Under the pieces are notes generated by a model, which was not told the origin of the DNA, did not search any database, and worked only from the letters and a program-made list of their open reading frames with translations. Below are positions 12,557 through 24,502 of a stretch of DNA of 64,000 nucleotides, piece after piece (the first letter of the stretch is position 1; the number at the start of each line of letters is the position of its first letter). The DNA is from Lepidurus packardi (lineage: Eukaryota > Arthropoda > Branchiopoda > Notostraca > Triopsidae), in assembly GCA_023053545.1 (NCBI GenBank), contig JAKZAN010000211.1, positions 1 through 64,000 of the forward strand. Direction: 5' to 3'. A program made the translations under genes and the position numbers.

Positions 12557-13255
12557 TCATGATACTTTGTGGCTCTAATTACCTGCCATTCTGCTCTAAC
12601 TATGGTTTCTAGATCCGATTTTGTTGATAACGCTGAACAGTGCTCTTATCTTCATGTTCTTGCTCTCGTTACACCGCTTTCTCTAGGACAGAAGAGTGTC
12701 TTTCAAGTCCCTCAGCGTCGCTGCCATAGACGATGTATTAGTTTCAGGCTCTTCAGCCCACACTCGCGAGTAAGCATAGTCCAGATCTCCCTCCTTCGTC
12801 GACTGATATAGCTCCGAGCGCTCCTTAAAGAAGTAAGACATACCATGATTGTCTAGGTTCTGGCTCACCTATCTTTTTCTAGAGTTGACCTTCACATTCT
12901 TGAGTTGCCATTCTAATCCTTTGCTACTCCTGCTGTTAAATCTGCTGCTCTTCCGATGGCTAGATTCACATCGATCTGCCTTTACTTCTTCTGCGGCTAT
13001 TTGTGAGCTCTTATTGTTAGTAGTTTGTTTGTTGCGATCTAGAATCATTTCAAGGCGACTCCCTCTTCCCCCATCCTTGTCATCTTTAAAGCCAACTTCC
13101 CGCCGTAACCCTGAATCTTCGTTCTAATGATTTTTGCGGTTACCCAAGGTGATGAGTTTTCTTTTATGTTCTAGTTTTTCTATTTTCTCGAGTAACTTCA
13201 TGTTATCAATTCGATAGTAAGCGGGTGTCTCGATGCAGTAGTCCTGGTTGAACAT
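12557..13255 (-). CDS. Hypothetical basic protein (possibly the C-terminal part of the next gene)
   Basis: An open frame from ATG 13255 to TGA 12557-12559, 232 residues. It is strongly hydrophilic: a short heptad run (KLLEKIEKLEHKRKLITLG), then K/R/S-rich sequence and a short folded-looking part with SYFFKERSELYQSTKEGDLD. No domain was recognised. Oddly, the coiled-coil gene upstream on the same strand is in exactly the same frame with no TGA between them, so one long gene of about 926 codons remains possible. The intervening 130 bp is AT-rich and encodes atypical hydrophobic sequence, which is why I list two entries. Confidence 0.5.
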
Positions 13256-13402
13256 TTAATTCCTCAAAGGGTACCATTTTTTGACTAAATGAGATAAGAT
13301 TCCAATATGTTAAAGTTAAAAGCAAAATATTAAAGAGGTCGCTGATGCATTAAAGCGTAAGAATTAATGAAGGTGAAATGTACGAGCGACGTGGCGAAGA
13401 TG

Positions 13403-15334
13403 TATCTATTTGAGCACAGTCACTAATGATTTCTGGATGACTGACATGTATGATTTACGGTGGGTGTGCGCTACACCTGCGAGTTTTTTAAGTTTAGAAA
13501 CCCACTCTTCTGCATCGTTACAAGATTGGAAACCAGTGATCTCTAAAACTTCATCGAACAAAAGTCCGGATCTCAATAGGTCAGATTTCAATAGATAGTT
13601 AAGAAACTCAGGATTAATGGCGAGAAGACTTCGCAACTTACTCACTTTATCCTACTCTGTGGTTTTCTGAAGCACGTGAACATGCCTTTTGATTTATGTG
13701 CTGTTGAAGTAGAAATTGAGTTCCTCTTCAATAAACTTGTCGTTGTCTCTGGCGACTGTGATTATTCTATTGAAAAGGCAGATGATCCTCGGAGTGAATA
13801 CCTAGATAAATCGAAGATAGAACCTTATATTTTTTTCAAGAAGCTCCTCCGATTTTATTAACTCGGTGATTACATCTTCATTCTTTAGATATTGCTAGAA
13901 CGCCATTTTCTATTGGTGTTGATATAGATTCTCGTTTTCCAACTGACCCAGCTTATCCTGTGCTTCCTTCATAGTCTCCTGCAATGACGTATACTCGATT
14001 TCCAGGCTCTTCGCCTCCTGTTTTAGTTCCTCGTACTTCTGCAGGATCAAAGAGTGCACATCTCCTTGGAAGTTAGGATGATTTGCTTAAAAGTCTCTGA
14101 TAATTGTGATTTTTTAGCTGGGGACACCCTATTGCAAGAGGGTTGATCGGAGTGCCAACACATTCTCATCGAGATGGCTGAAAGTGGATCGAGGAGATAT
14201 TTCAGATTTCTTTATGGGTTTATGAGTATTTCTTTTGCCCACTCTGCTGGAAGGCGTAGATTCTTAATTTTTCGAATGTAAATGTTATGGGGCTACAAGA
14301 CCTCTATTTATGATGATCTGATGTAGATTCGACAAGTAGCCAAGTAGTAAAATGAGTTCCTGAGTCTTAAATATTCCGGGATCCGAGTCGTAATGAGTGC
14401 CTTGGAAATTCTGAGGTGTCTGAGCATGTGATTTTTACTGTGACAAATTGATTTATTTGTCAATAGCCTCGATCTTTAGAATGCTATGATATGTTTCTTC
14501 TTTATAGGTTTGTTTCTTACTGTAGAGTCTTTGACACAACTAGTTTTGTTCTGCTCTGATGCCCTCCAACAGTTGCTTCTGATTAAATATCTGCATTTTG
14601 GTTCTATCCAACAACTATCTGTTCAGGCGTTAGATATTATAGCATTCGTCTTCCTTCTGGTTGAATATCTTCAGACTCTACTTCAAGGTGTTGTTCAGCA
14701 TGGTTTAGTTATTGATTGTATTTTCTAGATCATTTATCTTCTTTTTCAGGAACACTGTCTGTAACTATGCTTCTTCGATGCTCTATTTTAAAGTGCTATC
14801 CGAGCCTAAATCCGCTGTTGTAGCACGCATTTACCCAACTCCTAATCGTAGTCTACTTGAAAAAGAAGAACCATGGCTTAATCTGGGTGACAGCTAGTTG
14901 CCCAAAGAGTCTTTTCGTTTATTGTATAGTTATAGACTCTGCAATCTATCGGTGCCCGCGCGAGCAATCTGAGATCGGGATAAAAACAGAAGGTCTCCAC
15001 TCTGATTGACTGTATGGTTATGAGTTTCAAGTGCACTCTGCTACTCAGTGCTGTTGTTATGATTAAATCTATGCGTTTTGGCTGCTTTCGATGCCAGATG
15101 TTTGGAGAGCATAGTGTCATTGGGAATCGAGACGGAGGAATTCTCAGAAGGGGGACTGGAGACAGATAGTTATGGGAAGGATCTACGAAGGAGCTAACGT
15201 TTGCGACGTATATTAGTTTGGAGGTGGCTAATGAGGTGGAGATAAGGGGAGAGAGGAGTGGAAGGCTGTGTGAGTTTTTAAGTGCGTAGATGCTTCTGGA
15301 ACTTGTGTTTCCAGTGTTCGATTTTCTGGTCCAT
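13403..15334 (-). CDS. Large coiled-coil protein, 3' end unresolved
   Basis: Reads from ATG 15334 leftward with no TGA through 13403. About 640 residues are listed here. The sequence is rich in heptad repeats: an N-terminal Ser/Leu-rich part, then long coiled coil (ESLKIFNQKEDECYNIERL, LILQKYEELKQEAKSLEIEY). A helical part follows with NPEFLNYLLKSDLLRSGLLF. Such proteins are common in ciliate cortical and basal-body structures, but the family is not identified. The frame has no stop before merging with the frame of the gene at 12557-13255, so either an unseen 3' intron brings in a TGA or the two form one gene. The end coordinate is therefore arbitrary. Confidence 0.6.
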
Positions 15335-15532
15335 GGAGTAAAATAAGTAAGAATGGATATATTTATATGGTGATCTTTGAGTTCCATCATAGAAATTATT
15401 ACGATCAATTATTTGTTATGATTTTCTCGTAAGTCATTCTTTTATCTATTATTCAACCTTCTTTACTCAAATCAACTATCTTCTATTTTCTATCACTATA
15501 TCTAACTTTCAAACTAACACACATCCTGAATA

Positions 15533-16786
15533 TCAGCTAAAACTCTACATCATAGAACCCTTTTCAACTACCCCATATTCATTTTCACACCTGAAAAGCA
15601 CTTGGAATCGATGGGAGTCGTACAGTCCTATCAGCAATAGCACTACTTTCTATACTACCAGCACGCAAATCCCAGCCCATATCAGAGATACTATTCCACT
15701 TCCGTCTTGCCCATTCTTGGTCGTTGAGTCAACCGTCAGCCTAATCAGTCTATTCAGAGAAAGGATGGTACCCACAGCCACCCCTTTGTTTTTATAGGAG
15801 CGCAGACATATCATATAGCTAGAAGTGCAGAATACGTAGCTAGCCAGAGTAATCAGGATACAAGCCAATCCCTCAGTGTATATTTTATTTAAGCTTAAGG
15901 GTAAATCCAATGGGTCAGCAGAGTCCATAATAGATCCCACCTTCAGAATTAATATTCCAAAGGACATGAAGAGATCAGCTAGGAATGTCTGGGTCATGAT
16001 AACAAGGTCTTTAATGCGCGACATAAGTATGAGTACTCCCATTGTAAGCACCGACGCAATAGCCTTCACCATCGAAATTATGAACTGATTGTTATTCGGA
16101 CCTTCTCTTACGAAGGCCTTTAGCGCTGTGTTAACTGAAAGACTGCCGATGCAAAAGTTGACTCCCTGAATTACTGCAAAGCAAAAATAGATGTTCATCA
16201 AGTAGGGCTTTATTTATCGTGAAGAAATCGAAGGAGACAGCTGTTACTAAAGAGACCAGAGCTTCCAGATGGCAGCAAGAGCTAGCAAAAATACTCCTAG
16301 GACGACCCAGTTCTGCACAAGAAAATCATATCTCTCGCAGCTTCCAGGGAAAAGGTCCATCATGCTCTCTAGTACCTTAAGTGCTGAGTTGAGAATCGGA
16401 TAAAGGAAAATGCTGTTTGTTCTGAGAAAGAGAGAAGTGATTATTACTACGTTGATAGATTGAAGACCTGATTGTAAAAATAGATTTCCGATCAGAATAA
16501 TGGGAGATTTTTATTGTATGCTTGAGAAAGTTGATGACATGTTCCCGAAGAAGCTGATCAGGAAGCCTGGGATGATAATGGAGAGAGTGAGCATAGCGAG
16601 ACAGTTTTTGCGGCCGAAGAAGTCTAAGAAGTAGCCAAATATGAGAGGGAATGCGACTTCAGAGACAGAGCACCATACACTAGAGTTCTGTTGGTCGTCA
16701 GGGATGTTATTGGAGAAGCACAGGCACACAAATGAGTAGCAAATGAATACGAGAGAAGTAGCCAAGAAATGGTCCTTGTTTGTCAT
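15533..16786 (-). CDS. MFS-type membrane transporter
   Basis: A single frame of 417 codons from ATG 16786 to TGA 15533-15535. It has about ten to twelve hydrophobic segments. Between segments 2 and 3 the run PLIFGYFLDFFGRKNCLAML matches the Major Facilitator motif A pattern (G-x-x-x-D-x-x-G-R-K). Later segments include ALAAIWKLWSL, VKAIASVLTMGVLILM and GLACILITLASYVF. The substrate cannot be told. The short N-terminus before the first segment (about nine residues) and the lack of a signal peptide fit MFS. It is divergent from the next gene across a 121-bp intergenic region that must serve both promoters. Confidence 0.75.
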
Positions 16787-16907
16787 CCTTCAATTAATAT
16801 ATTGCTTTATTTTAATTTCAATGATGCCATTTCTTTGATCTGTGGGGTTATTCACAAATCAGAACCCACATTACTATCAAAAATATACCATAATAAGTCA
16901 TAACAAC

Positions 16908-18483
16908 ATGCTTCACCGAAGACTCCTTACTGCCAGCTGTGATCGCAAAGGGCCTCTTGCCTTCTTCTCTACCACCACTATCGCTGTCTTTTCGGGAGCT
17001 CCCAGTAAAGACTCTGAAACCCTCAAAATCATCAATGGCCTTCGAAAATCGTTTAATGAGCCAGTTAACTTCGTGGGTATCGTGGGTGACTCCATCAAGT
17101 CCGAGCTCTCCAAAACATATGACTTGAGCAACAACTTCCACCACAACCCTGTGGAAATCCACAACTAGTATAAGGAAACTGTTGCGGACAATGTATTGGT
17201 GCCTTATCGAACTCTAACTCATCTAAAAAATGCACAGATACTGAGAAATATTTTCAGTTAGAACATCTTGGATGACTTCATGGGCAACCATGTCTCTGCA
17301 GTAGTCAGTGTGGGAAACTTTGCCTTTACCAAACGTTTCAACTCGTAACTCAGTGAGGTACCCAGACATAAATCCAATCTTATCTAATATATCATATCGA
17401 TGGTTGTAGTGCTATACGAAAGCAGGCAAAGTATCTCCTCCTACCTTTTTGTACGACCCACTGATTAATGGGAGAAACGTCGAAAATGAGTACTTCTTGG
17501 ACTTCCAGTTTTTCAACCTGCCACGCCCCATCGACTCATGGAGTGGATATACTTTCCCCTCGCTTTGCATTGGATATGATGGACTCTGGGAAGCATACAG
17601 ACTCCTTGCCAAATATCACACCTAAAATATCACAAAATTCAATCTTCCTAATTTCTCCAAATCTGTCCATGAGCTCGTCCAAAAAGCTCGCACCGACTTC
17701 AGAACAAAAAAGGCAATTAATGAAGACATCTACCTCACAGCTTTCTACCCTGGCAACACGAAACACGAAGTTGAATTCACTATTAAGAGCTTGGGACACG
17801 CTGTAGAAGTCTTCTTCTCAGATCCTAAGGTGAGTGCTCTTGGAAAGTCTGTGTTCCAGCTAGTCGTAGTCCTGCCTCGTGATAAAGTAATCAGTTTTAC
17901 AAATTATTCTTAATTACCTCTTTTGGAACAGGAAGCTGCTGATATTGTGAGAACTTCGATTAATAAAGTTCAGGATAGATTCAAAAGCATCCTGACAATA
18001 GAGTACAATGAACGCCATGCGGCATTTGCAGCTTCAGATTTCGGAATTCTGCATGACGGCGAAATTACGGTGGAAGCTGCAGCTTGCCAGCTACCTGCTG
18101 CTGTTCTCAACAGCTGTTCCATTCCACATGCCTATGTTTCGAATATGCTTAATATGTTCGAGTCTCCTCTCAACGTCACACTTCTCAAATCAGGTTATGA
18201 GGAAATCAAGAGTTCATCTGCAGCTAACTCAGATATGCTGGGTATTTCAATGCAGAACCATTTCCATAACCCCAAACTCAAGTTCTACTACATCGAAATG
18301 TATGAAGAAGTGCTTCAGAACATGTTAAAAAAATCGGGCAGGAATCCAGACATGGACTTGAGTGAGACCGGTCACGAGACCTCTTATAATACGATAATGA
18401 AATTCTCGAGAAAGTACGCACGTCTGGACATTAACAAACTGGAAACTCGATGGGGATGGAGACGCAGTACCATCACTCCTTGA
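16908..18483 (+). CDS. LpxB-like (lipid-A-disaccharide synthase-like) mitochondrial protein
   Basis: Three exons: 16908-17357, 17410-17829, 17932-18483, with introns of 52 and 102 nt, both GT-AG. The start MLHRRLL with Arg and Ser/Thr but no acids looks like a mitochondrial presequence. The body follows the order of LpxB: an N-terminal IAVFSGAPSKD in place of GEPSGD, then FVGIVGDSIKSEL in place of FxGIGG. AFYPGNTKHEVEF then replaces the LLPGSRxxE motif, and FAASDFGI with ITVEAAACQLPAAV replaces ASGTxTLE...P. LpxB homologues are known in mitochondria or plastids of some eukaryotes. Several catalytic motifs are altered, so activity is doubtful. The assignment rests on motif order only. Confidence 0.5.
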
Positions 18484-18783
18484 CTGATGAGTTTGTGAAA
18501 AGAGAGATCTGCAGATAAAAACCACAAAATTAATACTAAAAGATGAAAAATGTTGTTTTAAAATGAAAGGATTTGGATATCGTGTTGTGTGAGTTATTTG
18601 CAAGTCAGATCTGGTTTCTATTAAAAGACAGATAGATATTGTTCAGAAAAATAGAGCACAAGTGCACAGTACAACAAATGTCATTGTATTTGGCAGCAGA
18701 GGTCCCCGTGAATCTGCCGCATCATAGTATTAGTCTTAGCGACTGGCGAGGTGTAGCGACCGAGCAGTGGATTGAATAGCTTT

Positions 18784-18803
18784 AGAATGTTCTAGATAAT
18801 TTC
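18784..18803 (+). promoter_or_regulatory. Heat-shock element (HSF-binding site)
   Basis: AGAATGTTCT at 18784-18793 is a perfect head-to-head pair of the nGAAn/nTTCn units bound by heat-shock factor. It is followed by AGATA and ATTTC, which are imperfect further units. It sits about 170 bp upstream of the cpn10 start and about 55 bp upstream of a TATA-like sequence, the expected place for a chaperonin gene. Three-unit sites are stronger than this; here only two are perfect. Confidence 0.65.
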
Positions 18804-18845
18804 GACAAGCCTATTTGCTAAGAAATAGCCGCAATTAAAAATAGG

Positions 18846-18854
18846 TATAAAAAG
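18846..18854 (+). promoter_or_regulatory. TATA-like box of cpn10
   Basis: TATAAAAAG lies 109 bp upstream of the ATG, just downstream of the heat-shock element. AT-rich spacers make chance TATA matches common, but the arrangement of HSE, TATA and chaperonin gene supports it. Confidence 0.45.
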
Positions 18855-18954
18855 AGTTGGGTCCAGAATAATAACAATTTATAAGAAATATTACACAACA
18901 GCAGAACAACAAACCCTGCACTCAACCCATATTCATTACAATACAACCTTAACA

Positions 18955-19248
18955 ATGTCATCCTTCAAGAAGATCCTCCCTACTCTCAACAGAATTCTTG
19001 TCCGAAAGATTGAACCACAGGCTAAGACCTCATCTGGCATCATTCTCCAGAAGGCTCAGGACAACAACTACGGAGTTGTTATCGAGTCTGGCCCCGGCCT
19101 CCTCAACGATCAGGGCAAGAACATCCAGATGACTGTGGCCGTGGGAGACACCGTACTGCTGCCAGAATTCGGAGGAACCAAGGTGAAGCTGGACAACCAA
19201 GAATTGTATCTGTACAGAGACTCTGATATCCTGGCCAAGGTCCAATGA
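18955..19248 (+). CDS. cpn10: Chaperonin 10 (mitochondrial GroES)
   Basis: An open frame of 97 residues with TGA at 19246-19248. The whole length matches Cpn10: LNRILVRKIEPQAKTSSGI covers the first strand and the mobile loop that contacts Cpn60, then VVIESGPG, VAVGDTVLLPEFGGTKVKL with the conserved GDxVLxP...G core, and YRDSDILAKVQ at the end. It caps the Cpn60 ring in the mitochondrial matrix. There is no cleaved presequence, which is usual for mitochondrial Cpn10. Codon choice is GC-richer and more biased than in its neighbours, as expected for a strongly expressed gene. A heat-shock element lies upstream. Confidence 0.97.
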   Translation: MSSFKKILPTLNRILVRKIEPQAKTSSGIILQKAQDNNYGVVIESGPGLLNDQGKNIQMTVAVGDTVLLPEFGGTKVKLDNQELYLYRDSDILAKVQ

Positions 19249-19542
19249 AGAAAGCCTCTATAGTGCTTATTATTATGGATTGGAAAATGATGACGAAACT
19301 GTTTGTATATCTGTCCGATGATTCGTGTCCATGACGATCTCATCATATATGATCTGTTTGAACATGTATTTTGCTAGGGACTGTGGTATACAGCATGTTT
19401 GACAGCCTCACGCCTATTGACTCAATAAATCAGAATACCTAGTCGCAATAGACTCGATATTGCTGCAATAAAATAATATGCAGGTATGAAAACAAAAAAG
19501 CTATTTTTGTTTAGGAAACTCAAAGGTACTTGATTAGGACCA

Positions 19543-20383
19543 TCAGGACATGAAGAAGAACCCCAAAACAATTCCTATGATGAGCATCACCAAAAACCCG
19601 AACAAAATATATTTAGTCTTTGCTCTTTTCTGGGTTTCGCTCGCTTACTATATATTTTATCGAGCATCTTGCGCATACTTGTAGGTTTTGAAGATCTCCT
19701 AGCCTATGATATCGATATGCTCGTCTTGTTGATACGTCAGTTCCGCTGTATCCTTTATGATGTTGTTGATCTGTATCATACTGTGCTCAAAATCTTGCAG
19801 CATCTGGTTCTTTTCCTTGTTAATTGTTTTTTACAACTCATAGTCCACGAACTCTGACTCCTCCTGGATCTGCAAATGGTGAGCCTTCACTCCTTTTTTA
19901 GAAAAATCAGAGAGTGTTGTTGAGGAACTTTTGATATTGAACTGTGCAGACTGCGACATAAATCCATTCGGCGTTTGCAGATATGACGCTGAAGCTAAAT
20001 TAGTCGGACGGTCTATTGAGTCAAATGAATGATTGATGATCTCTTTCATGAGATACTCGTTTCTATTTATTTGCTTGGCCGCCTATACTGATATTTGGGT
20101 TGTTTAGAGATGGACTTACTTCTTTCTTTAGGGCTTAAATTTTGCGTACGCTGTCAGGGTCTAAATAGGTCTCTTCGATATGATCTAGCATTCCTTTAAG
20201 TTTGATAATTTCGGACTAGAAAAACTCTTTGTCGTTTCGGATCTATGCGAGGAGGGCAGGCTCGGAGTCTACTCCAGTGTGCCGATTGATCTGATCATTT
20301 CTAGACTTGAGTTTCTTTACAGTACTTATACACTGTTCATGAAGTGCTTCGAAGGACTTCTTGTTAGTGGATCTATTTGACAT
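19543..20383 (-). CDS. Syntaxin-like t-SNARE
   Basis: Two exons, 20120-20383 and 19543-20082, separated by a 37-nt intron. The 267-residue protein starts with a polar helical N-terminal part. The last 100 residues are a SNARE motif with heptads (MLQDFEHSMIQINNIIKDTA, then QQDEHIDIIGEEIF and KTYKYAQDARENIEEA) followed directly by a single C-terminal membrane anchor (YILFGFLVMLIIGIVLGFFF) and three residues. The zero-layer residue appears to be a Gln in TYQQDEHID, giving a Q-SNARE, probably Qa or Qc. It would act in membrane fusion in the secretory or endosomal system; the compartment cannot be told. Confidence 0.85.
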
Positions 20384-20653
20384 TTTAGAATGTGAGCAAA
20401 TGGTGTATTGTTATTGGGTCTGGAATAGTGGAATGGTTGAAGCAGAAGGTTAGGGGTGGCAGATTTGTTATTTGTGTGATCGGGCGAAGTAGAAATATTA
20501 TAACTAGTAGGGTCAGCTTGTTTGCAACAGAAACCGATCATAACTAAATTGGGATATCGGATTCAAACCTGAACATGTCAATAGAACTATCTCAAAACCA
20601 ATGTCTCCTCATTTATAACCCATAAAACAATCCTACAATAATACTTCCCATTC

Positions 20654-21478
20654 ATGATCCAACAACCCTAAAGTCACGGTAGATACACCAAAATTGTACC
20701 TTACAACCCCTAGAGTTTTACTTTATAAGCTGATTTCTTTGACTACACGCGCGATAAACAGCACCAACAACGCATCAATTTGCCCAAGGATCAGCCACAG
20801 ACCAACTCTTATCATTATGTACAAATCCAAAACTGGTCTCAGACACCGAGTTGTCAAATTAGCTCTAAGGAGCAGAGGAACTGTAGAACTGACTAACTGC
20901 TTGGAATGCAGGAACTGAGCATGATCTAGGATAAAGATGATGACGTAAAGTCTGTGTTCAGCGAGTACTCTGCAGAATTGGAGTTCATGTAAGAACTCAG
21001 GAACAACAGTTTTTATCTAAATAGCTGTGCATTTAATCAGGCAATATCGATTAGAGTAACTAAAATAGTTAATATCCGCAGACTTAAGATAAAAAGTATT
21101 AAGCTTCTTAACAAGTGCTGTGAACAGACCACCATTTTCGAGGTTTCCCGGTAGCAGCTAGAATCCACAAGTCGCAGTTCTGCACTATGTCGTGAGTGTA
21201 TTGACCATCAACGCATAAAGATTAACACATAGGACTTCAAACTCAAAAAAATAGGAGACAATTTTTCAGGATATCTTGGACCAAAGAATGCGATAATAAA
21301 AGAAATAGAGTTCAAAGTGAGTTGTAAAGAAAATGGGAGTTGCTGGAAAAATGAGAAACTCATTTGGAAATCTTGTGATCCCAGAGCTAGCCAGCTGTGT
21401 GAAAACTGCGAAAACATCGAATAGTTGGGTTTGGAGATGAATTGCTCATGTTGTTACATCGATTTGGACGAACTTTGA
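20654..21478 (+). CDS. Cysteine-rich hypothetical protein
   Basis: An open frame of 274 codons, ATG 20654 to TGA 21476-21478. The protein is hydrophilic with a polar N-terminus (LPKDQPQTNSYHYVQIQ). Cysteines are scattered in pairs over the second half: KCCEQ, LCREC, SCKENGSC, LCENCENIE and NCSCC near the end. These CxxC and CC pairs could bind zinc, but the spacing matches no family I know. No signal peptide or membrane segment is seen. Confidence 0.65.
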
Positions 21479-21631
21479 CAAACATCATGCCTATCAATGT
21501 TTGATGGAAATACAGTTTTCTTGTTTGGATATTCGATCCTTTCCTTTTTATTTATCAGTAAAACATCATATTCTCTCTTAGTATTCTGTTTTAGAACTTT
21601 GATTCCAAAGGTAAGATTCCACCCTAAAATC

Positions 21632-24502
21632 ATGAAAAGACCTCAAACTGGACATCCACGTTTGAACTCTCAGCCCAAACACCTAGATCTTCCTTCAGGG
21701 CTCCATCCTTCCCCTGACTTTCCCTCTCAACGCTCTCCTAGCCTTTAGCCCAACAAGTCCCATCCCCATCACTTGTCCCATTCAATGGCGAGCCATATCC
21801 ACTTCGATCAAACAACCAAACCTAAGCTTAAGAACCATCTTGATACGAACTACGAACGAAGTTCCTTGTGCACGAGCCAAAGCACCCGTGCTCAGTTGTA
21901 CTTTCTAAAAAAATCATTTGCTGATGATGTAAAGAATTAAACAATAGGAGGGAAAATATCATATGGGCAGATAAATAATAGTAGTGGCATGCATTTCCAG
22001 ACATCCTTACAGTAGTTCTCAGAAGGGCTACAGCTCATCGTCGAAGCAGTGCTCTCTACAACTAACAACAAAAATAGCCGCCTTGACAAAAGCATATAAA
22101 AACTCATTTTAATATCCAAGAAATTATACTCTGCTCTTTCACATGACGATTTCAGAATTCGTTTGCTCATTTAATACAACAGAGAGCTTACTGGATTCCT
22201 GAGGCAAGTAATCAATGAGGCACTGGCTCCAATCTCTGTAAAGGATAACTTCATAGGGAAAGCCGTGAAGGAAGGAGATGGTAAGAACACTTCAAAAGTA
22301 GGACAGCTTAACCAGAGACTAAAACTAGAGAATCAGAAACTGGCTAAGGCTATCCAGCAACTCAGTGAGAATTACTCCAGTTGCTCTACCAACAAAGTGA
22401 AAGACTTGCGATAAACCCGATAGTCGGGTACTCAAACATAGCAAGTCATGAAGAAAGGCAGGATGAACCATAATAATACATCGCGTGTCAATTAATATAC
22501 AAGATATCGAGGAGGAGGTTCAATAAACAAAAATAGTCCTTTGAACCTGATCAAAGAGGATTCTGACTCATAAAATAAAGATGACAACGAACAATAGTCC
22601 GGCAATGGATAGTCTGTAAATATGTATAACAATGGTAGTGCAGCGAGTAAAGACTACATTCTGCAGATCGAGAGATTGAGAATGATGAACGAGGACTTGT
22701 TGTCAACGATTAGAAGAGATCGAGAGACTATGCATGCTCTGCACGATAGATTGGAGCTTGCGGATGTAGAGGACAAAATCATTGAATATCGTAGAACCCT
22801 AAAAAACAACTCGTTGAATTTGTTTTATGCAAGACACTCTACATCTAAATCCAATGCAAGTCTTATGTAGAATGATAAGGCACTTTCAAATGCTTTGAAG
22901 AAGAGTATAACAACCAAACAATCTTATTTGTCTTCGTCTCTTCCTAAAAATCCCTTCATGTTTCTCGAGTATTGCACTAAATATTAACCCTCCTCAGTTG
23001 TCAACACTATCAACCTTGAAGAACATCCTTTCAGAGCCATTAGGACTGTACGAGCTATATTTGATAGTCTCCAGATTGACTACCCACAACTAGACCCAGA
23101 CTTTTCATCATCAGCAACGCCTATAATGCATGGTAGCGAAGGCAGCAATAGTCTTTCATGCAATGACATGAGCGTACCGTGTATGGTGAGCCAGCCTTGC
23201 TTTTTCGATTTCGGGCTATACATAACTCAGTGGTTCAAGTCTTTCGAAATTAGCTATGAAATCAAGCCCAGGACGCAAGAGCTGGAAATCGATAAAATTA
23301 GTTTCTTTGAAGCCTTAAATGACTATAACTTAAACAAACTATGGGACATTACAATGTTTCGCGAAATTCTAAATAATCACTACGAAAGGGATGAGTTAGA
23401 TTTCTTTGTGAGGACGAGATTCCACATTCTGAAAGGAATACATGTGACCCTCGAGTCGGGCTCCGAGATTGTATATTTCGTACCTTATACTGATTGCAGA
23501 GAAACCATCCTAAGTATGTTCCGAAAGTACCCACCTTCAGTAGCAACTAATATTCTCTAAAAACTCTATAAGTCTCAAGTCAAAATTAAAGCAGAGTTCA
23601 AAGTAGACCATGCTTTTGCTATTAAACTGATGCTGGACCTATACAAAGAACTTAAGAATCAGAAGAAGATGGAATTCATGAACAAGGATGCTTGGCTCAT
23701 CAATCCGATATCAGACAGCTGCAACAAAGGAGTAGGAAAACCTTTTACATACGGCCTTACCGACTTGAAGCAGGTATGTATGAGTTGTTTCAGTAGCCTT
23801 AAAGAAGCCCAAGTCGAGCAAATATATTGTGACACAGTCCGACTCGGTCTAAATACACCCGAAAAGATATGGAAACATTGCATTGACTATGGTTTTCTTA
23901 ATAATAGGATTGTGGTAGTCGTCAACGAATTTCCGAAGCCTGAAATTCTGGAGTCAGGAAAGTCAGAGTTATAATTCTCTTCATCTGCATCGAGTAGTTC
24001 TTCTCCCTTCGTCAGAGCTTCGGAAACTTTCCAGAAGTGCCTCCAAGAGTATTAGAGGATCTCTCCTCTGATCAGCAGCTTCAGACAGTTTATACACTCC
24101 AAAGGTTCCCTTAATTATGTTAGAAGAGCGTAGTCTCTGCGGCTCACTGCAAAACTAGCTGCTCTTGATGTAAACACTATTCTGAACTACTTCACTAAAC
24201 TAGAGTCGCTTGTAAATGACAACCTACAGCAGCAGATCAGGGAAGTCATCTTCACGCATGAGAGAGATAGCTAAATATAGTCGAAAATGTTGTTGCTGCT
24301 CATGGGGTCGATAGGTGATAAACTCGAGGCATGGAAAAGTCACCAATCTGGGAAGATGGTGCATCACGAATACGTGCTTAGGTGTGTGAAGAAGATTCAA
24401 AAGATGGTCAAAAAGCACTTGCCAGAACTTAGCGTGCATATGAATATAAGATAACTAATGTAGGGGCCAGAGCCTCTATGCCGGCCCCCCGAATAGAAGT
24501 GA
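21632..24502 (+). CDS. Large hypothetical protein
   Basis: A single frame of 956 codons from ATG 21632 to TGA 24500-24502, crossing about 20 TAA/TAG. The N-terminal third is polar and basic with low complexity. Coiled-coil segments appear at about residues 230-260 (NQRLKLENQKLAKAIQQLSE) and 335-380 (QIERLRMMNEDLLSTIRRDR). The C-terminal half is globular-looking, with IHVTLESGSEIVYFVPYTDC and YGLTDLKQVCMSCFSSLKEA, and ends helical (LRCVKKIQKMVKKHLPEL). I recognise no family. No introns are required: a GT...AG pair at 23774 would be only about 20 nt and the readthrough looks better. Confidence 0.7.

Larger units (their letters stand above)
18484..18954. other. Spacer upstream of cpn10
   Basis: This 471-bp spacer contains the cpn10 promoter elements listed separately. 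A frame with ATG at 18679 stays open into the cpn10 gene and begins MSLYLAAEVPVNLPHH, but it overlaps the promoter and I do not count it as a gene. Otherwise nothing was recognised. Confidence 0.5.

Noticed and set aside
14878-15408. Minus-strand 176-residue frame near 14.9-15.4 kb
   Set aside because: It lies antisense-frame inside the better coiled-coil reading of 13403-15334; with one stop codon long chance frames are common.
18679-19020. Possible small gene MSLYLAAEVPV upstream of cpn10
   Set aside because: The frame covers the heat-shock element and runs into cpn10, and its later part is low-complexity; chance open frame with a single stop codon.
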